The notes below the pieces were generated by a model, which saw only the letters and a program-made list of their open reading frames with translations, did no database searches and had not been told where the DNA came from. Shown here one piece after another: positions 7,469 through 15,586 of a stretch of DNA of 64,000 nucleotides. Source of the DNA: Streptosporangium sp. NBC_01756 (GTDB lineage Bacteria; Actinomycetota; Actinomycetes; Streptosporangiales; Streptosporangiaceae); assembly GCF_035917975.1 (NCBI RefSeq), contig NZ_CP109130.1, forward strand, positions 7,626,001 to 7,690,000, written 5' to 3'. Every line of letters starts with the position of its first letter. Position 1 is the first letter of the stretch. Both the position numbers and the translations under genes were made by a program.

Positions 7469-8083
7469 TCAGGTGGGCCGGCGCGCGCCGGGCGGGCGGA
7501 GGCCGTCGAAGACGACGGCGAGGGTGCGGCGCTGGAGGTCGCGATCCCATCCGGCGTGCAGCGCGCCCTGGCAGACACCGGTGAGCAGGGCGACCACCTC
7601 GTCGACGCCGACGTCCTCGCGTACGGCGCCGGCTCGCTGGGAGCGGGCGAGGAGTTCGGCGATCCCATCGCGCAGGGGGTGCAGCGAGTCGGCGACCTGA
7701 AGGTCGATGCCCGCCTCGGCCAGTAGGCCGACGACGGTCTTCTTCTCCGCCGCCTGCTCCACCATGCGGGTCATGAAGCCGAAGGTCGACGTGGCGGGGT
7801 CGCCGTCGGCGGCGAGCGCCTCCACCTCCCGGGTGAGATCGGCCAGGAGGTCTTTCATGATGGCCTGCAGCAGGGCCTGTTTGGTCGGGAAGTGCTTGAA
7901 GACCGTGCCGATCGCCAATCCCGCCCTGACCGCGACCTCGTCGGTCGACGCCGACGGCCCCTTCTCGGCGAAGACCGCTGCGGCCGCGGCGAGGATGCGT
8001 GCCCGGTTGCGCCGGGCGTCGGCGCGCAATCCCTTGGCGCCGGGGACGTCCGGCTCGCCGGGGGAGGGCTTCGGGGAGGTCAT
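7469..8083 (-). CDS. TetR/AcrR family transcriptional regulator
   Basis: 204 residues from the ATG at 8083, behind GCAGGAG. The N-terminal DNA-binding domain is clear (ARILAAAAAVFAEKG, then a recognition helix in AGLAIGTVFKHFPTKQALL). The rest is an all-helical ligand-binding domain resembling the SbtR-like C-terminal type (VVALLTGVCQGAL). It is divergent from an NTF2-like gene. The intergenic region has two operator-like palindromes, one inside the promoter of that target, so it probably represses the target and itself. Confidence 0.9.
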   Translation of the reverse strand: MTSPKPSPGEPDVPGAKGLRADARRNRARILAAAAAVFAEKGPSASTDEVAVRAGLAIGTVFKHFPTKQALLQAIMKDLLADLTREVEALAADGDPATSTFGFMTRMVEQAAEKKTVVGLLAEAGIDLQVADSLHPLRDGIAELLARSQRAGAVREDVGVDEVVALLTGVCQGALHAGWDRDLQRRTLAVVFDGLRPPGARRPT

Positions 8084-8121
8084 CCGGCTGGTTCTCCTGC
8101 GGGCGTTGACAAATTCGGGCG

Positions 8122-8170
8122 TTGACAAAGTGAGTCCGTACTCATCATATTCAAAGTGAGCGATAGCTCA
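8122..8170 (+). promoter_or_regulatory. Promoter with two tandem TetR-type operators
   Basis: TTGACA at 8122-8127 and CATATT at 8146-8151 (18-base spacer) form a sigma-70-like promoter pointing at the NTF2-like gene. TGAGTccgtACTCA (8131-8144) fills the spacer. A second palindrome, TGAGCgataGCTCA (8157-8170), lies 26 bases further on, and both share an AAAG left flank and a TC right flank. Just upstream, GGGCGTTGACAAA is repeated at 8101-8113 and 8117-8129. The likely binder is the adjacent TetR protein. Confidence 0.7.
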
Positions 8171-8202
8171 TCTTATCTGCCTGTCAGGGAAGGATGTTCA
8201 TC

Positions 8203-8664
8203 ATGGTCGGATCCGCTGACGGTCTCGGACCCCGTGAGGTCTTCGAGCTCATGGGGCGGCACTGGCTGGAAGGCGCCGCGGGCTTCCCCGGTGACCTGGT
8301 CGCCGAGGACGTCGTCGTCGAAATGCCCTTCGCCGCGCCAGGCGGTCCGCGGAGGATTGAGGGGCGTGAGAAGTTCCGCGCCTTCGCCGAGGCGGGCCGG
8401 GCCGCCCTGCCGGTGCGGTTCGAGGAGATCCGCGACGTCGCCGTCCACCAGACCACCGACCCGGAGACGATCGTCGTGGAGTATGAGATGGCCGGCACGG
8501 TGACCACCACCGGCCACCGCGCCGACGCCTCCTTCATCGGGGTGCTCACCGTACGAGACGGGAAGATCGTGCGCTGGCGCGAGTATCAGAACGTGCCGGC
8601 CATCGCCGCGGCCCTCGGGCAACTGCCCGCCCTGGCGGCACACCACGCCGATCAGGCGGGGTAG
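8203..8664 (+). CDS. NTF2-like (SnoaL-type) protein under TetR control
   Basis: 153 residues when started at the ATG at 8203, which sits 9 bases after AGGGAAGG; the in-frame ATG at 8194 touches that site and is less likely. NTF2-like features: REVFELMGRHWLEG, then DLVAEDVVVEMPFA, and DGKIVRWREYQNVPAIA near the end. This type is often annotated as ketosteroid isomerase-like. It is divergent from the TetR gene and lies behind twin palindromes. It probably processes or binds the compound sensed by the regulator. Confidence 0.8.
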   Translation: MVGSADGLGPREVFELMGRHWLEGAAGFPGDLVAEDVVVEMPFAAPGGPRRIEGREKFRAFAEAGRAALPVRFEEIRDVAVHQTTDPETIVVEYEMAGTVTTTGHRADASFIGVLTVRDGKIVRWREYQNVPAIAAALGQLPALAAHHADQAG

Positions 8665-8759
8665 GCCGGGTCTCTTCGATCATGAGCAGAGAGACATGGC
8701 GGCGGCTGCGAAGGCCACGGTCCCCAGGAACACGTGCCCGCGCCCCGGCCTGGTGGGCT

Positions 8760-9812
8760 TCAGTCGGCCGAGAGCGGGAATGGCTTGGTGTCGGTCCAGC
8801 CGGACTCCAGCACCACGTTGATCCTGTCGTTCGCATCCGGCAGGTCGAGGTTGTCAACCTCAACGGCCAGCACCTTGGAGGTCTCGAGGTCGATGATCAG
8901 TCTGGTCCGGGGGGTTCGGTCTCCCTGGAGCAGGAAGGTCACGGCGATGCCCGGCCGCCCCCGCGGGTCGGTGGTCGGGCCTTCGACCTGCACCGCGGGC
9001 AGCGTCGCCAGCGCCCGGTAGGCGGCGCTGCGCACCTGTGGGGAGGCGGGCAGCTCGTACAGGAGCGAGGCCAGGGTGCGCGGCAGACTCTCCTCTGCCG
9101 GATCGACGCCGTTGTCTCTGCGGATCGCCTCAAGGGCCCGCTTCTTCAGCGCTTCAGGGTCGGCGGGCAGCGCCTCGATCTCCTTCAGGGTCATGGGCAT
9201 CGCACTCCAATAAAGTTTCTTCTTTCCCTTGTTCTGGAAGAAGAAGCCCTTGTCGGGCGAGGTGGAGAACGGGGGGCCGGGGTCCTTCCCGGCCGCCCAT
9301 TCGGTCGGCGAGCCGTCCCGGCGCCATGCCTCCAGGTCCAGGGGGCGCGCGGCCAGCTGCCTGAAGCCGAGCCAGGTCCGACCGTCCTTGGCCACCCACC
9401 TCTCCGAGAGGCTGGAGGTTTCCAGACGGTAGGTGATGTTGTTCTCGCTGAACGGCCAGAGCAACTGCCATGTGTACAGCTCCTTGATGTGCCAGTAGGC
9501 CCCTTCGGGGGCGGTTTCGGCCTTGGTGGCGGCGGCCAGCAGGATCGAGGCGCCCGACAGGGAGGTGACGCCGGGGGTGTCCGTGGGAGAGGGCGCCGCA
9601 GTCGGGGCCACCTGGCCGAGGAAGACCGCCGCCCCGGCCGCGGCCGCTGCGAGCCCGATGGCACCGGCCCGCCACGGCAGACGCCGGGCCGTCCGGGGCG
9701 GGCGCGCTTGGGTTGCCATGATCGCCTCACGCAGTTCGCGCGCGCCGGGCCCCTGCTCCGGCGCGTGCGGTGCGAGGTCGATGGCCTTCACCAGGTTGTC
9801 GATGTCACTCAT
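8760..9812 (-). CDS. CU044_5270 family protein (membrane-anchored, sigma-factor partner)
   Basis: 350 residues from an ATG at 9812 that overlaps the stop of the upstream ECF sigma gene (ATGA). A short cytoplasmic N-terminus (DNLVKAIDLAPHAPEQGP) is followed by one transmembrane helix (about 48-66, GAIGLAAAAAGAAVFLG). An extracytoplasmic domain of about 270 residues with WHIKELYTWQ, ALKKRALEAI and RTRLIIDLETSKVLAVEV follows. Proteins of this family regularly follow ECF sigma factors in Streptosporangiales. The layout, a small inner domain plus helix plus outer sensor, suggests an anti-sigma-like role, but that is inference; no zinc anti-sigma motif is present. Confidence 0.8.
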   Translation of the reverse strand: MSDIDNLVKAIDLAPHAPEQGPGARELREAIMATQARPPRTARRLPWRAGAIGLAAAAAGAAVFLGQVAPTAAPSPTDTPGVTSLSGASILLAAATKAETAPEGAYWHIKELYTWQLLWPFSENNITYRLETSSLSERWVAKDGRTWLGFRQLAARPLDLEAWRRDGSPTEWAAGKDPGPPFSTSPDKGFFFQNKGKKKLYWSAMPMTLKEIEALPADPEALKKRALEAIRRDNGVDPAEESLPRTLASLLYELPASPQVRSAAYRALATLPAVQVEGPTTDPRGRPGIAVTFLLQGDRTPRTRLIIDLETSKVLAVEVDNLDLPDANDRINVVLESGWTDTKPFPLSAD

Positions 9813-10321
9813 GCTTCCCCCATCGCGATCGTCAAGGACGCCTGCCGCTCCAGCGCCGACGCCAGCCGCTTGCGCGCCCGGTGCAGCCGGGTCCGGGCGG
9901 CGATAGCCGTACATCCCACAACTTTGGCGATCCGCTCGCTGGTCAGGCCCTCCCAGCAGGCCAGCGCCAAGACCTCGCGGTCCCGCTCGGGCAACTGGTC
10001 GAAAGCGGCGCGTACATGCTCCAGATCGACCGGTCTGAGCGGCCGGTCGGCGGCCAGTTCCGCGCGCAGCCGTTCGGCGAGCACAGCTCTGCGGGAAGCG
10101 CTGCGCTGCTGGTTGGCCAGCACGCGGCGGGCCACCCCGTACAGCCACAGCAGCGCCTCCTCGCCCTCGGGCACATCGCCGATGCGCCGCCAGGCGGTGA
10201 GGAACGTCTCGGAGATGACGTCGGCGGTGTCGTCGGGGGAGCCGGTACGGCGGGCGGCGTACTGATGTATCGCCGGGTAGTACGCGTCGTAGACCGCCTC
10301 GAAGCGATCTCGGTGTGTCAC
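9809..10321 (-). CDS. ECF RNA polymerase sigma factor
   Basis: 170 residues from a GTG at 10321 with AGGAGATCC just upstream. Region 2 is FEAVYDAYYPAIHQYAARR through DVISETFLTAWRRI. Region 4 is FDQLPERDREVLALACWEG followed by the helix-turn-helix SERIAKVVGCTAIAARTRLH. There is no extra C-terminal domain. The stop overlaps the start of a CU044_5270 family membrane protein by 4 bases, the usual ECF-partner arrangement. A strong inverted repeat abuts the ribosome site on the upstream side. Confidence 0.92.
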   Translation of the reverse strand: MTHRDRFEAVYDAYYPAIHQYAARRTGSPDDTADVISETFLTAWRRIGDVPEGEEALLWLYGVARRVLANQQRSASRRAVLAERLRAELAADRPLRPVDLEHVRAAFDQLPERDREVLALACWEGLTSERIAKVVGCTAIAARTRLHRARKRLASALERQASLTIAMGEA

Positions 10322-10333
10322 AGGATCTCCTTG

Positions 10334-10375
10334 CCGCAGGTGCCGGACACCTGGTTAATGTCCGGCACCTTGCGG
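10334..10375 (-). terminator. Strong hairpin between WD40 and sigma-factor genes
   Basis: GGTGCCGGAC (10339-10348) pairs perfectly with GTCCGGCACC (10360-10369) across an 11-base loop, extended by CCGCA/TGCGG with one unpaired base. It lies after the WD40 gene stop (10428), so it is a plausible terminator for it. It also sits directly against the ribosome site of the sigma gene, so it could act as a leader structure or operator. There is no T run, which is common for high-GC terminators. Confidence 0.55.
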
Positions 10376-10427
10376 AATGTGGCAGCCCGCCGTCGACCGC
10401 TTCGCCGCGATCGCCTGCGTCGCCGGG

Positions 10428-12068
10428 CTACGCGAGCTCGGCGGCCGCCGCCTCGGCGTCCTCGACCAGGTTCAGGTCGCCCCAGCGAACGGGCCAGGCG
10501 AAACGACGGTCCACGACCCACGCGAGCAGGCCGTCGAGGTCGGCTCGGCGCTCCGCAGGGGCGATCACCAGGTTCGTGCCCGATCCCTCGGGCGGGCTCG
10601 CCAGGGCGCACCAGGTGGTGTCGTCGAGCGGGAAGACGTCGGCGGTGTAGACGCCGTGGAGCCCATCCCCATCCTCGACCGGCGCCAGTCCCTCCTCGTC
10701 CTCCCTGCCGTTCACGAAGTCACCCAGGACGTCGCCGGTCAGCGCACGGACGAACCGCAGGGTGAAGCCACCGATCGCGGCCAGTACGCCGTCGGCTCCC
10801 CACAGCACCGCCGCCGTTTCCTCCGGAACCTCGATCGACCGCACGCACGCCGGGTCGTCCCCGAGAGACCACACCTCGATCTGGTCGTCGGACGTCAGGC
10901 AGGCTCCGTGCTCACCCGATGGCGACCACGCCCAGGGTCGTTCCCCGCCGCCCCAGTAGGAGACACCGATCTGTTCGGTGGTGTCGATGTCCAGGTGAGA
11001 CTCATGACGGCCGTCTTCGTCGTACACGTCGACGCCCCGACCGTCCCCCGCCACGACCGCCAGCCGCGCGGCCTCCCCGCGCATGCCCCAGTGCAGGGTG
11101 CCCTGAAGCTGTTCGACCGGCGCGCCCACCGCACTGCCCGTCTCGCTTTCGAACACGGTGAGCCGGCCGGTCACGTCGGTGCCGGAACCAACCGCGATCG
11201 ACGCGAACCGCCGGCCGTCCGGACTCCACTCGACAACGTCCTCGGTGTGCGCCAGCCAGCGCATCCGGCCACCCGGCACGTCGACGGCGCAGGCCCATCC
11301 GCCGTTGAAGCCCAGCAACCGCGTGCCGTCCCGGGACCAGCGCACCCGGCGGAAGGACCACTCGTCACGTTCGATCCGCCGGCTGAACTCCTCCGGCAGC
11401 GCCTCGGGAAGCATCTCCGGCGCCGGGCCCGAGCCGTCCTCGCGGCTGCCGGTGGAGAAGACGTGCCCTCGGTCGAGTGCTGCGATACAGCCCATGACCT
11501 GATGGGACGACCGCATCGAGATGTAGGCGCGACGGCCGTCGGGTGACAGAGCGAAGGCGGGCGGGCGGTCCCGGCCATCGGTCACGTCCGCGTCGCCGAC
11601 CGGATCGACCTGTTCGCCGAACGGGTCCCAGAGCCCGACCATGTTGGTGTTGAACGCCAGGGCCAGGCGTGTCCCGTCCGCGGACCACTGAACGGTGTCG
11701 CGGTGGCCCTCCCAGCCCACACCCGCCTCGCCGGTGTCCAGCTTGTTGACCGCGCGTCCGGTGGTCATCTCCCAGATCTGCAACGGGCCGTTGTCCGGCC
11801 CGGTCGCGAGGTGACGGCCGCACGGGCTGAGCGCGTAGTCGTTGAACGGGCTGTCCCATCCGATGGAGGGGTGCATCAGCCGCGCACCGCGCTCCTGAAG
11901 GCGCGCGGTCGCGAACCGATGCGCCTCCGTGGTGCCATGCTCCTGCTCCAGCGCGACGAGCCGTTCGCGCAAGGGTGGCAGATCCCGCTCCGGAACGAAC
12001 GCGTTCCAGTCCGCGTCCTGAAGCAGCACGAGCATGCCCTGAGGGTCGACGTCTCCACCGAGTTCCAT
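10428..12068 (-). CDS. WD40 repeat-containing protein
   Basis: 546 residues. Degenerate WD40/beta-propeller blades run through most of the protein: YALSPCGRHLATGPDNGPLQ, VQWSADGTRLALAF, FALSPDGRRAYISM, VRWSRDGTRLLGFNGG, VVEWSPDGRRFASIAV and WAWSPSGEHGACLT. An N-terminal helical segment of about 60 residues (ERDLPPLRERLVALEQEH) precedes the propeller and the last 50 residues are acidic. No signal peptide or kinase domain is present. The propeller suggests a protein-interaction scaffold; the partner is unknown. Confidence 0.75.
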   Translation of the reverse strand: MELGGDVDPQGMLVLLQDADWNAFVPERDLPPLRERLVALEQEHGTTEAHRFATARLQERGARLMHPSIGWDSPFNDYALSPCGRHLATGPDNGPLQIWEMTTGRAVNKLDTGEAGVGWEGHRDTVQWSADGTRLALAFNTNMVGLWDPFGEQVDPVGDADVTDGRDRPPAFALSPDGRRAYISMRSSHQVMGCIAALDRGHVFSTGSREDGSGPAPEMLPEALPEEFSRRIERDEWSFRRVRWSRDGTRLLGFNGGWACAVDVPGGRMRWLAHTEDVVEWSPDGRRFASIAVGSGTDVTGRLTVFESETGSAVGAPVEQLQGTLHWGMRGEAARLAVVAGDGRGVDVYDEDGRHESHLDIDTTEQIGVSYWGGGERPWAWSPSGEHGACLTSDDQIEVWSLGDDPACVRSIEVPEETAAVLWGADGVLAAIGGFTLRFVRALTGDVLGDFVNGREDEEGLAPVEDGDGLHGVYTADVFPLDDTTWCALASPPEGSGTNLVIAPAERRADLDGLLAWVVDRRFAWPVRWGDLNLVEDAEAAAAELA

Positions 12069-12399
12069 GGCCGCGGATGATAATGCCCACCCACGACATC
12101 CGGCCGGGAAAACCCGTCGTTCCCGGTGGAACCGACAAGGCCGGCTCCACCCCGGTCGGATCAGGTCTTGTCCCGTCGGAGCGTCTCAAGCTCCCTCGAC
12201 TGCTTGGAGGGGCATGCCGGGGAGCGGCCGACCGATCACGGCCGGCTCCCGATCGGCCATCCGCTCCGGGTTGTCGTTTCCGTCCGCCGTCCGGAGGAAC
12301 GTTCCGGATCCGGCGGTTCCCGAGCGGGGAACGGGCGGGGCCATCGAATCTCCTTGCGCGGGGAGACCCAGGATTTCCGTCCTGGGAGGAGATCGAGTT
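12069..12399. other. Gene-free stretch before the SWIM gene
   Basis: About 330 bases between divergent genes. Short frames exist on both strands but none has a ribosome site, typical codon bias or recognisable sequence. Apart from the promoter at its right end I see nothing functional. Confidence 0.4.
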
Positions 12400-12422
12400 T
12401 TGTCGGTGGTGATCTCTACTGT
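12400..12422 (+). promoter_or_regulatory. PafBC-type (RecA-independent DNA damage) promoter
   Basis: TTGTCGGTG at 12400-12408, then 8 bases, then TACTGT at 12417-12422. This fits the mycobacterial RecA-NDp/PafBC consensus tTGTCRgtg-N8-TAnnnT at every specified position. The -10 ends 7 bases before the ATG of the SWIM gene, so the mRNA would be leaderless or nearly so. Confidence 0.65.
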
Positions 12423-12429
12423 CCGGCGC

Positions 12430-13806
12430 ATGACGAACGCGACACAGGCGTACTCCTACGCCGGACCCTCCACGCTCTCGGAGGGCCACCTGGGGCTGTC
12501 GACGTCCGGCGGCCGGACGGCCACGGGCTTCACCGACCACCCCCGGTTCTTCAGCGGCCTCCTCACCCAGGCCGCGCCCGCCGCGGCGGGCCTGCTCGCG
12601 GTCGCGGACGTGGCGCTGGCGCGCTACCACCGGCCGCAGCCGGGATTCACCCGCGACCCGGTGGTGACCTGCGATGGCGACCGGCTCCGGTTCGAGTCGT
12701 TCTCCGCCTGCGGCGGCGTCTACTCCCGGCTGGACGTGCTGGGCCCCGCCCTCGACGGGGAGGTGTTCGACCGGGGCACCACCAACGTGGACGTGAACAA
12801 CCCGCTGCGCGAGGCGCTGGCCAGGGTCGGCGGCCGTGACCCGCTGCACGTGGGCGTCGGGCCCGACGAGGTCACCGTGACCACGCTCGACGGCGCGGTG
12901 GTGGAGAAGAAGGTGCCGCTGCCCGCCCGGTGGCTGAGCGGCTTCGCCGAGGTCCAGGTGATCGCCGCCGGGTTCGACCTGCGCGCCGAGCTGCCCGGTC
13001 CGCAGGCCGTACGGTTCCTGCGCGGCCTGCCCAAGAGGGCGTCCGCCGAGGTGTGGGCGGTGCCGGCCGGAAGGGACCTGCGGGTGTCGGACCGGCAGGT
13101 GCCCGGCGGGGTCCACCTGGCCGGGGTCGGACGGCTGGCCACGATGATGCCGCTGCTCAGATTCGTCAAGGCCCTGCGCGTGTACGGCCCGGCGGACGGT
13201 TCCGGAGCCGGCGCGGTGGAGCTGGAGCTGCCCGGCATGCGCTACACCCTCGCCCTGTCCCCGCAGACCTGGCGGGGTTTCTCCGGGGAGGGCGCGGTCC
13301 TCGACGACCTCTCCGGCGACCAGGTGGCCGGAGACGCCGACCTCGTCGGCGTCCTGCTCAATTTCGAGCCCACCCTGGAGCTCGGCGTGCTCGCCGAGCG
13401 CTCCGGCCTCACCCCCCAGCGGGTGCGGGCCGCGCTCACCCAGCTCGGTACGGCCGGCCGGGTCGGCTACGACCTCGCCGAGGCCGCCCACTTCCACCGC
13501 GAGCTGCCCTACGACCGCGACCACGTCGCCGCGCTGAACCCCCGGCTCACCTCCGCCCGCGGCCTGGTCGAGAAGGGGGCGGTCCGGCTGACCGGCCCCG
13601 ACTCCGCCGAGGTGACCACCGGCGGCGGCGTCCGGGCCGTCCGGCTGGAGTCCGGATCGTGCACCTGCCCGTGGTGGTACGACCACCAGGGCTCGCGCGG
13701 CCCCTGCAAGCACGTGCTCGCCGCGCGCATCGCCGCGCGGGAGGTCCCCGGCGGGGAGCCCGCCGCCACGGTGCCGGACCTCCCCGTCCGGGAGACCGCC
13801 CGATGA
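12430..13806 (+). CDS. SWIM zinc finger domain-containing protein
   Basis: 458 residues from the ATG at 12430. The C-terminus holds a SWIM finger: CTCPWW (Cys411, Cys413) and CKH (Cys426, His428), a CxC-x12-CxH pattern. The preceding 400 residues match the conserved actinobacterial protein that precedes SWIM: AYSYAGPSTLSEGHLGLSTS, then GGVYSRLDVLGPAL, and a winged-helix-like LAERSGLTPQRVRAALTQLG. SWIM fingers bind DNA or protein. In many actinomycetes this protein sits next to MoxR ATPase and VWA genes; here it is alone. The PafBC-type promoter suggests induction by DNA damage. Confidence 0.85.
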   Translation: MTNATQAYSYAGPSTLSEGHLGLSTSGGRTATGFTDHPRFFSGLLTQAAPAAAGLLAVADVALARYHRPQPGFTRDPVVTCDGDRLRFESFSACGGVYSRLDVLGPALDGEVFDRGTTNVDVNNPLREALARVGGRDPLHVGVGPDEVTVTTLDGAVVEKKVPLPARWLSGFAEVQVIAAGFDLRAELPGPQAVRFLRGLPKRASAEVWAVPAGRDLRVSDRQVPGGVHLAGVGRLATMMPLLRFVKALRVYGPADGSGAGAVELELPGMRYTLALSPQTWRGFSGEGAVLDDLSGDQVAGDADLVGVLLNFEPTLELGVLAERSGLTPQRVRAALTQLGTAGRVGYDLAEAAHFHRELPYDRDHVAALNPRLTSARGLVEKGAVRLTGPDSAEVTTGGGVRAVRLESGSCTCPWWYDHQGSRGPCKHVLAARIAAREVPGGEPAATVPDLPVRETAR

Positions 13807-13879
13807 CCGTCTGGTGACGAGGTCCGCGACCTCATCTTCTGCGGGCGGGTCGCGCGGAGGCCGGGGTCTGCGAAGCGCG

Positions 13880-14287
13880 TCACCGGTCCAGGATCTCCAG
13901 GTAGTGCCGGTTGTACATGATGCCCAGCACGTTGCCGAACGGGTCGGTGACCGCGGCGGTGACGAAACCGGGGCCGCGCTCGGTGAGCGGCATGTACGGC
14001 GCGGCCCCCATGGACAGCAGCCGGTCCAGGGTGGCCTGCACGTCGTCGACGTGCCAGTGGATGACCGCGCCCGCGGGGGCGACGGGCGCGCCCGGCGGGG
14101 CGTAACGCCGGTCGATGAGGCCGAGCTCGGCCTGGTAGTCGCCGATCCTGAACTCGTAGTAGGCGGCCGGCTGCCCGTTGCCCGGCCGCTCGAAGTACGG
14201 CTCGACGCCCAGCAGTTCGGCGTACCACTTCTTGGCCGCCTCCAGGTCGTCGGCCCAGAAGCTGACGGTGGCAAGTCCTCGCAACAT
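13880..14287 (-). CDS. VOC family (glyoxalase-like) protein
   Basis: 135 residues from the ATG at 14287 (GGGAGCACCAC precedes it). Two beta-alpha-beta-beta-beta halves are seen: LATVSFWADDLEAAKKWYAE with LGVEPYF, and VIHWHVDDVQATLDRLLSMG with VTDPFGNVLGIMYN. Metal-ligand candidates are His in IHWHV and Glu in YYEF/AELGL. It is a small cytoplasmic enzyme or antibiotic-binding protein of unknown substrate. It is divergent from a WYL-type regulator with an inverted repeat between them, so regulation by that protein is likely. Confidence 0.85.
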   Translation of the reverse strand: MLRGLATVSFWADDLEAAKKWYAELLGVEPYFERPGNGQPAAYYEFRIGDYQAELGLIDRRYAPPGAPVAPAGAVIHWHVDDVQATLDRLLSMGAAPYMPLTERGPGFVTAAVTDPFGNVLGIMYNRHYLEILDR

Positions 14288-14356
14288 GTGGTGCTCCCTT
14301 CGCCGCCGGAGATCCGGCCGCTTCCGTTCCGGTCGATGTCTCCGACGATAGAAGGG

Positions 14357-14381
14357 CAATAGGTCAGTGAATGTCCTATTG
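14357..14381. promoter_or_regulatory. Inverted repeat between VOC and WYL regulator genes
   Basis: CAATAGG (14357-14363) and CCTATTG (14375-14381) are perfect 7-base arms separated by 11 bases. The site lies 20 bases before the regulator start and 70 bases before the VOC start. It is a candidate operator for the adjacent YafY/WYL protein. Confidence 0.6.
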
Positions 14382-14400
14382 GTGATGACATGATGAACTC

Positions 14401-15378
14401 ATGCGTGATCCATCTGGTCGGCTGCTGCAACTGCTGTCCTTGCTCCAGACCCCGCGTGAGTGGCCGGGCGCCGAGCTCGCCGGCCGTCTCGGCGTCACCC
14501 CTCGCACCATCCGCCGCGACGTCGACCGGCTGCGTGAGCTCGGCTATCCGGTCCACGCCACCCAGGGCAACACCGGCGGCTACCGGCTCACCGCCGGAGC
14601 GGCCATGCCACCGCTGCTGCTGGACGACGACGAGGCGGTCGCCATCGCCATCGGCCTGCGCATCGCGGCCACCGCGGCCGTCACCGGTATCGAGGACACC
14701 TCGCCACGCGCCCTGGCCAAGCTGGAACAGGTCCTCCCCGTACGGCTGCGCCACCGGGTGGCGGCGCTGTCGGACGCCGCCGTCGTCCTGCCGCTCCAGG
14801 ACGGCCCGGCCGCCGACGCCGACACCCTGGCCGCGTTCGCCGCCGCCTGTGTGGCCCACGAAAAGGTCCGCTTCGGCTATACCAGGGCACACGGCGAGAT
14901 GACCCGGCGGTTGGTGGAGCCGCATCAGCTGGTGGCCTCGGGGCACCTCTGGTATCTGGTGGCCTACGACGAGGACCGGGCCGGATGGCGCTCCTTCCGG
15001 GTGGACCGGATCAGCGAGGTGCACCGCACCGGCGTCCGCGTTCCCGGTCGCGAACTGCCCGGCGGTGTCGACACCAGGACCTGGGTGGCCCAGGCGATGC
15101 CGCCCCGCGACGTCCGGGCCCGGTTGCTGCTGCACGTGCCCATCGAAGAGGCCGTCGACAAGGTCCCCGCCTGGCAGGGGACCCTGGAACCGGTCGACCA
15201 CCGCTCGTGCCGGCTGCACACCCACCCCGACTCCCCGCGCTACCTGGCCTACCGCATCACCCTCCTGCCCGTCGACTACACCCTCCTCGACCCTCCGGAG
15301 CTGGCCGGGCACCTCCGCGCGATCGCCGAACGAGCGGGCCGCGCCGTCGACGCGTTCGCCGACACGAGCCAGGCGTGA
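14401..15378 (+). CDS. YafY family HTH/WYL-domain transcriptional regulator
   Basis: 325 residues. The N-terminal HTH_11 domain reads RLLQLLSLLQTPREWPGAEL then GVTPRTIRRDVDRLRELGYP. The middle contains the WYL-like ligand domain, with HQLVASGHLWYLVAYDEDR and FRVDRISEV. A C-terminal WCX-like extension follows (ARLLLHVPIEEAVDKV). Divergent from a VOC gene, with an operator-like repeat in between. This is the common YafY-VOC regulator-target pairing; the inducing ligand is unknown. Confidence 0.9.
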   Translation: MRDPSGRLLQLLSLLQTPREWPGAELAGRLGVTPRTIRRDVDRLRELGYPVHATQGNTGGYRLTAGAAMPPLLLDDDEAVAIAIGLRIAATAAVTGIEDTSPRALAKLEQVLPVRLRHRVAALSDAAVVLPLQDGPAADADTLAAFAAACVAHEKVRFGYTRAHGEMTRRLVEPHQLVASGHLWYLVAYDEDRAGWRSFRVDRISEVHRTGVRVPGRELPGGVDTRTWVAQAMPPRDVRARLLLHVPIEEAVDKVPAWQGTLEPVDHRSCRLHTHPDSPRYLAYRITLLPVDYTLLDPPELAGHLRAIAERAGRAVDAFADTSQA

Positions 15379-15513
15379 GGCCTCGCCCCGGCTTCCGGAG
15401 TCCTCGTAGCCGCGCCCGGCGGGTGCGGTGCCCGGACGGATCGGCGAACGGGAAAGCGGTCCCCGCTCCGTCCGGGAGGACGACCGTGGACGACCACCGG
15501 CAGATCGTCGTTC

Positions 15514-15551
15514 TTGACACTTGCCCCCCATTGGAAGATAGTGGCACTATC
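15514..15551 (+). promoter_or_regulatory. DoxX promoter overlapped by a palindrome
   Basis: TTGACA at 15514-15519 and GATAGT at 15537-15542 with a 17-base spacer form a good promoter. The -10 is the left arm of the perfect palindrome GATAGTGgCACTATC (15537-15551). A related shorter palindrome, TAGCGCTA, follows at 15562-15569. A repressor bound here would block RNA polymerase directly. No regulator gene is divergent from this site. Confidence 0.65.
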
Positions 15552-15586
15552 CAAATATAGATAGCGCTACTACCCAATGAGGAGGA

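Noticed and set aside
12186..12431. 81-codon frame upstream of the SWIM gene, minus strand
   Set aside because: No ribosome site, no recognisable sequence, and it overlaps the PafBC-type promoter.
11365..15531. Very long open frame on the minus strand (about 1388 codons) across the WD40, SWIM, VOC and WYL genes
   Set aside because: It runs antisense or out of frame to several well supported genes, has low-complexity Arg/Gly/Pro-rich translation and no domain; it is an artefact of high GC third positions.
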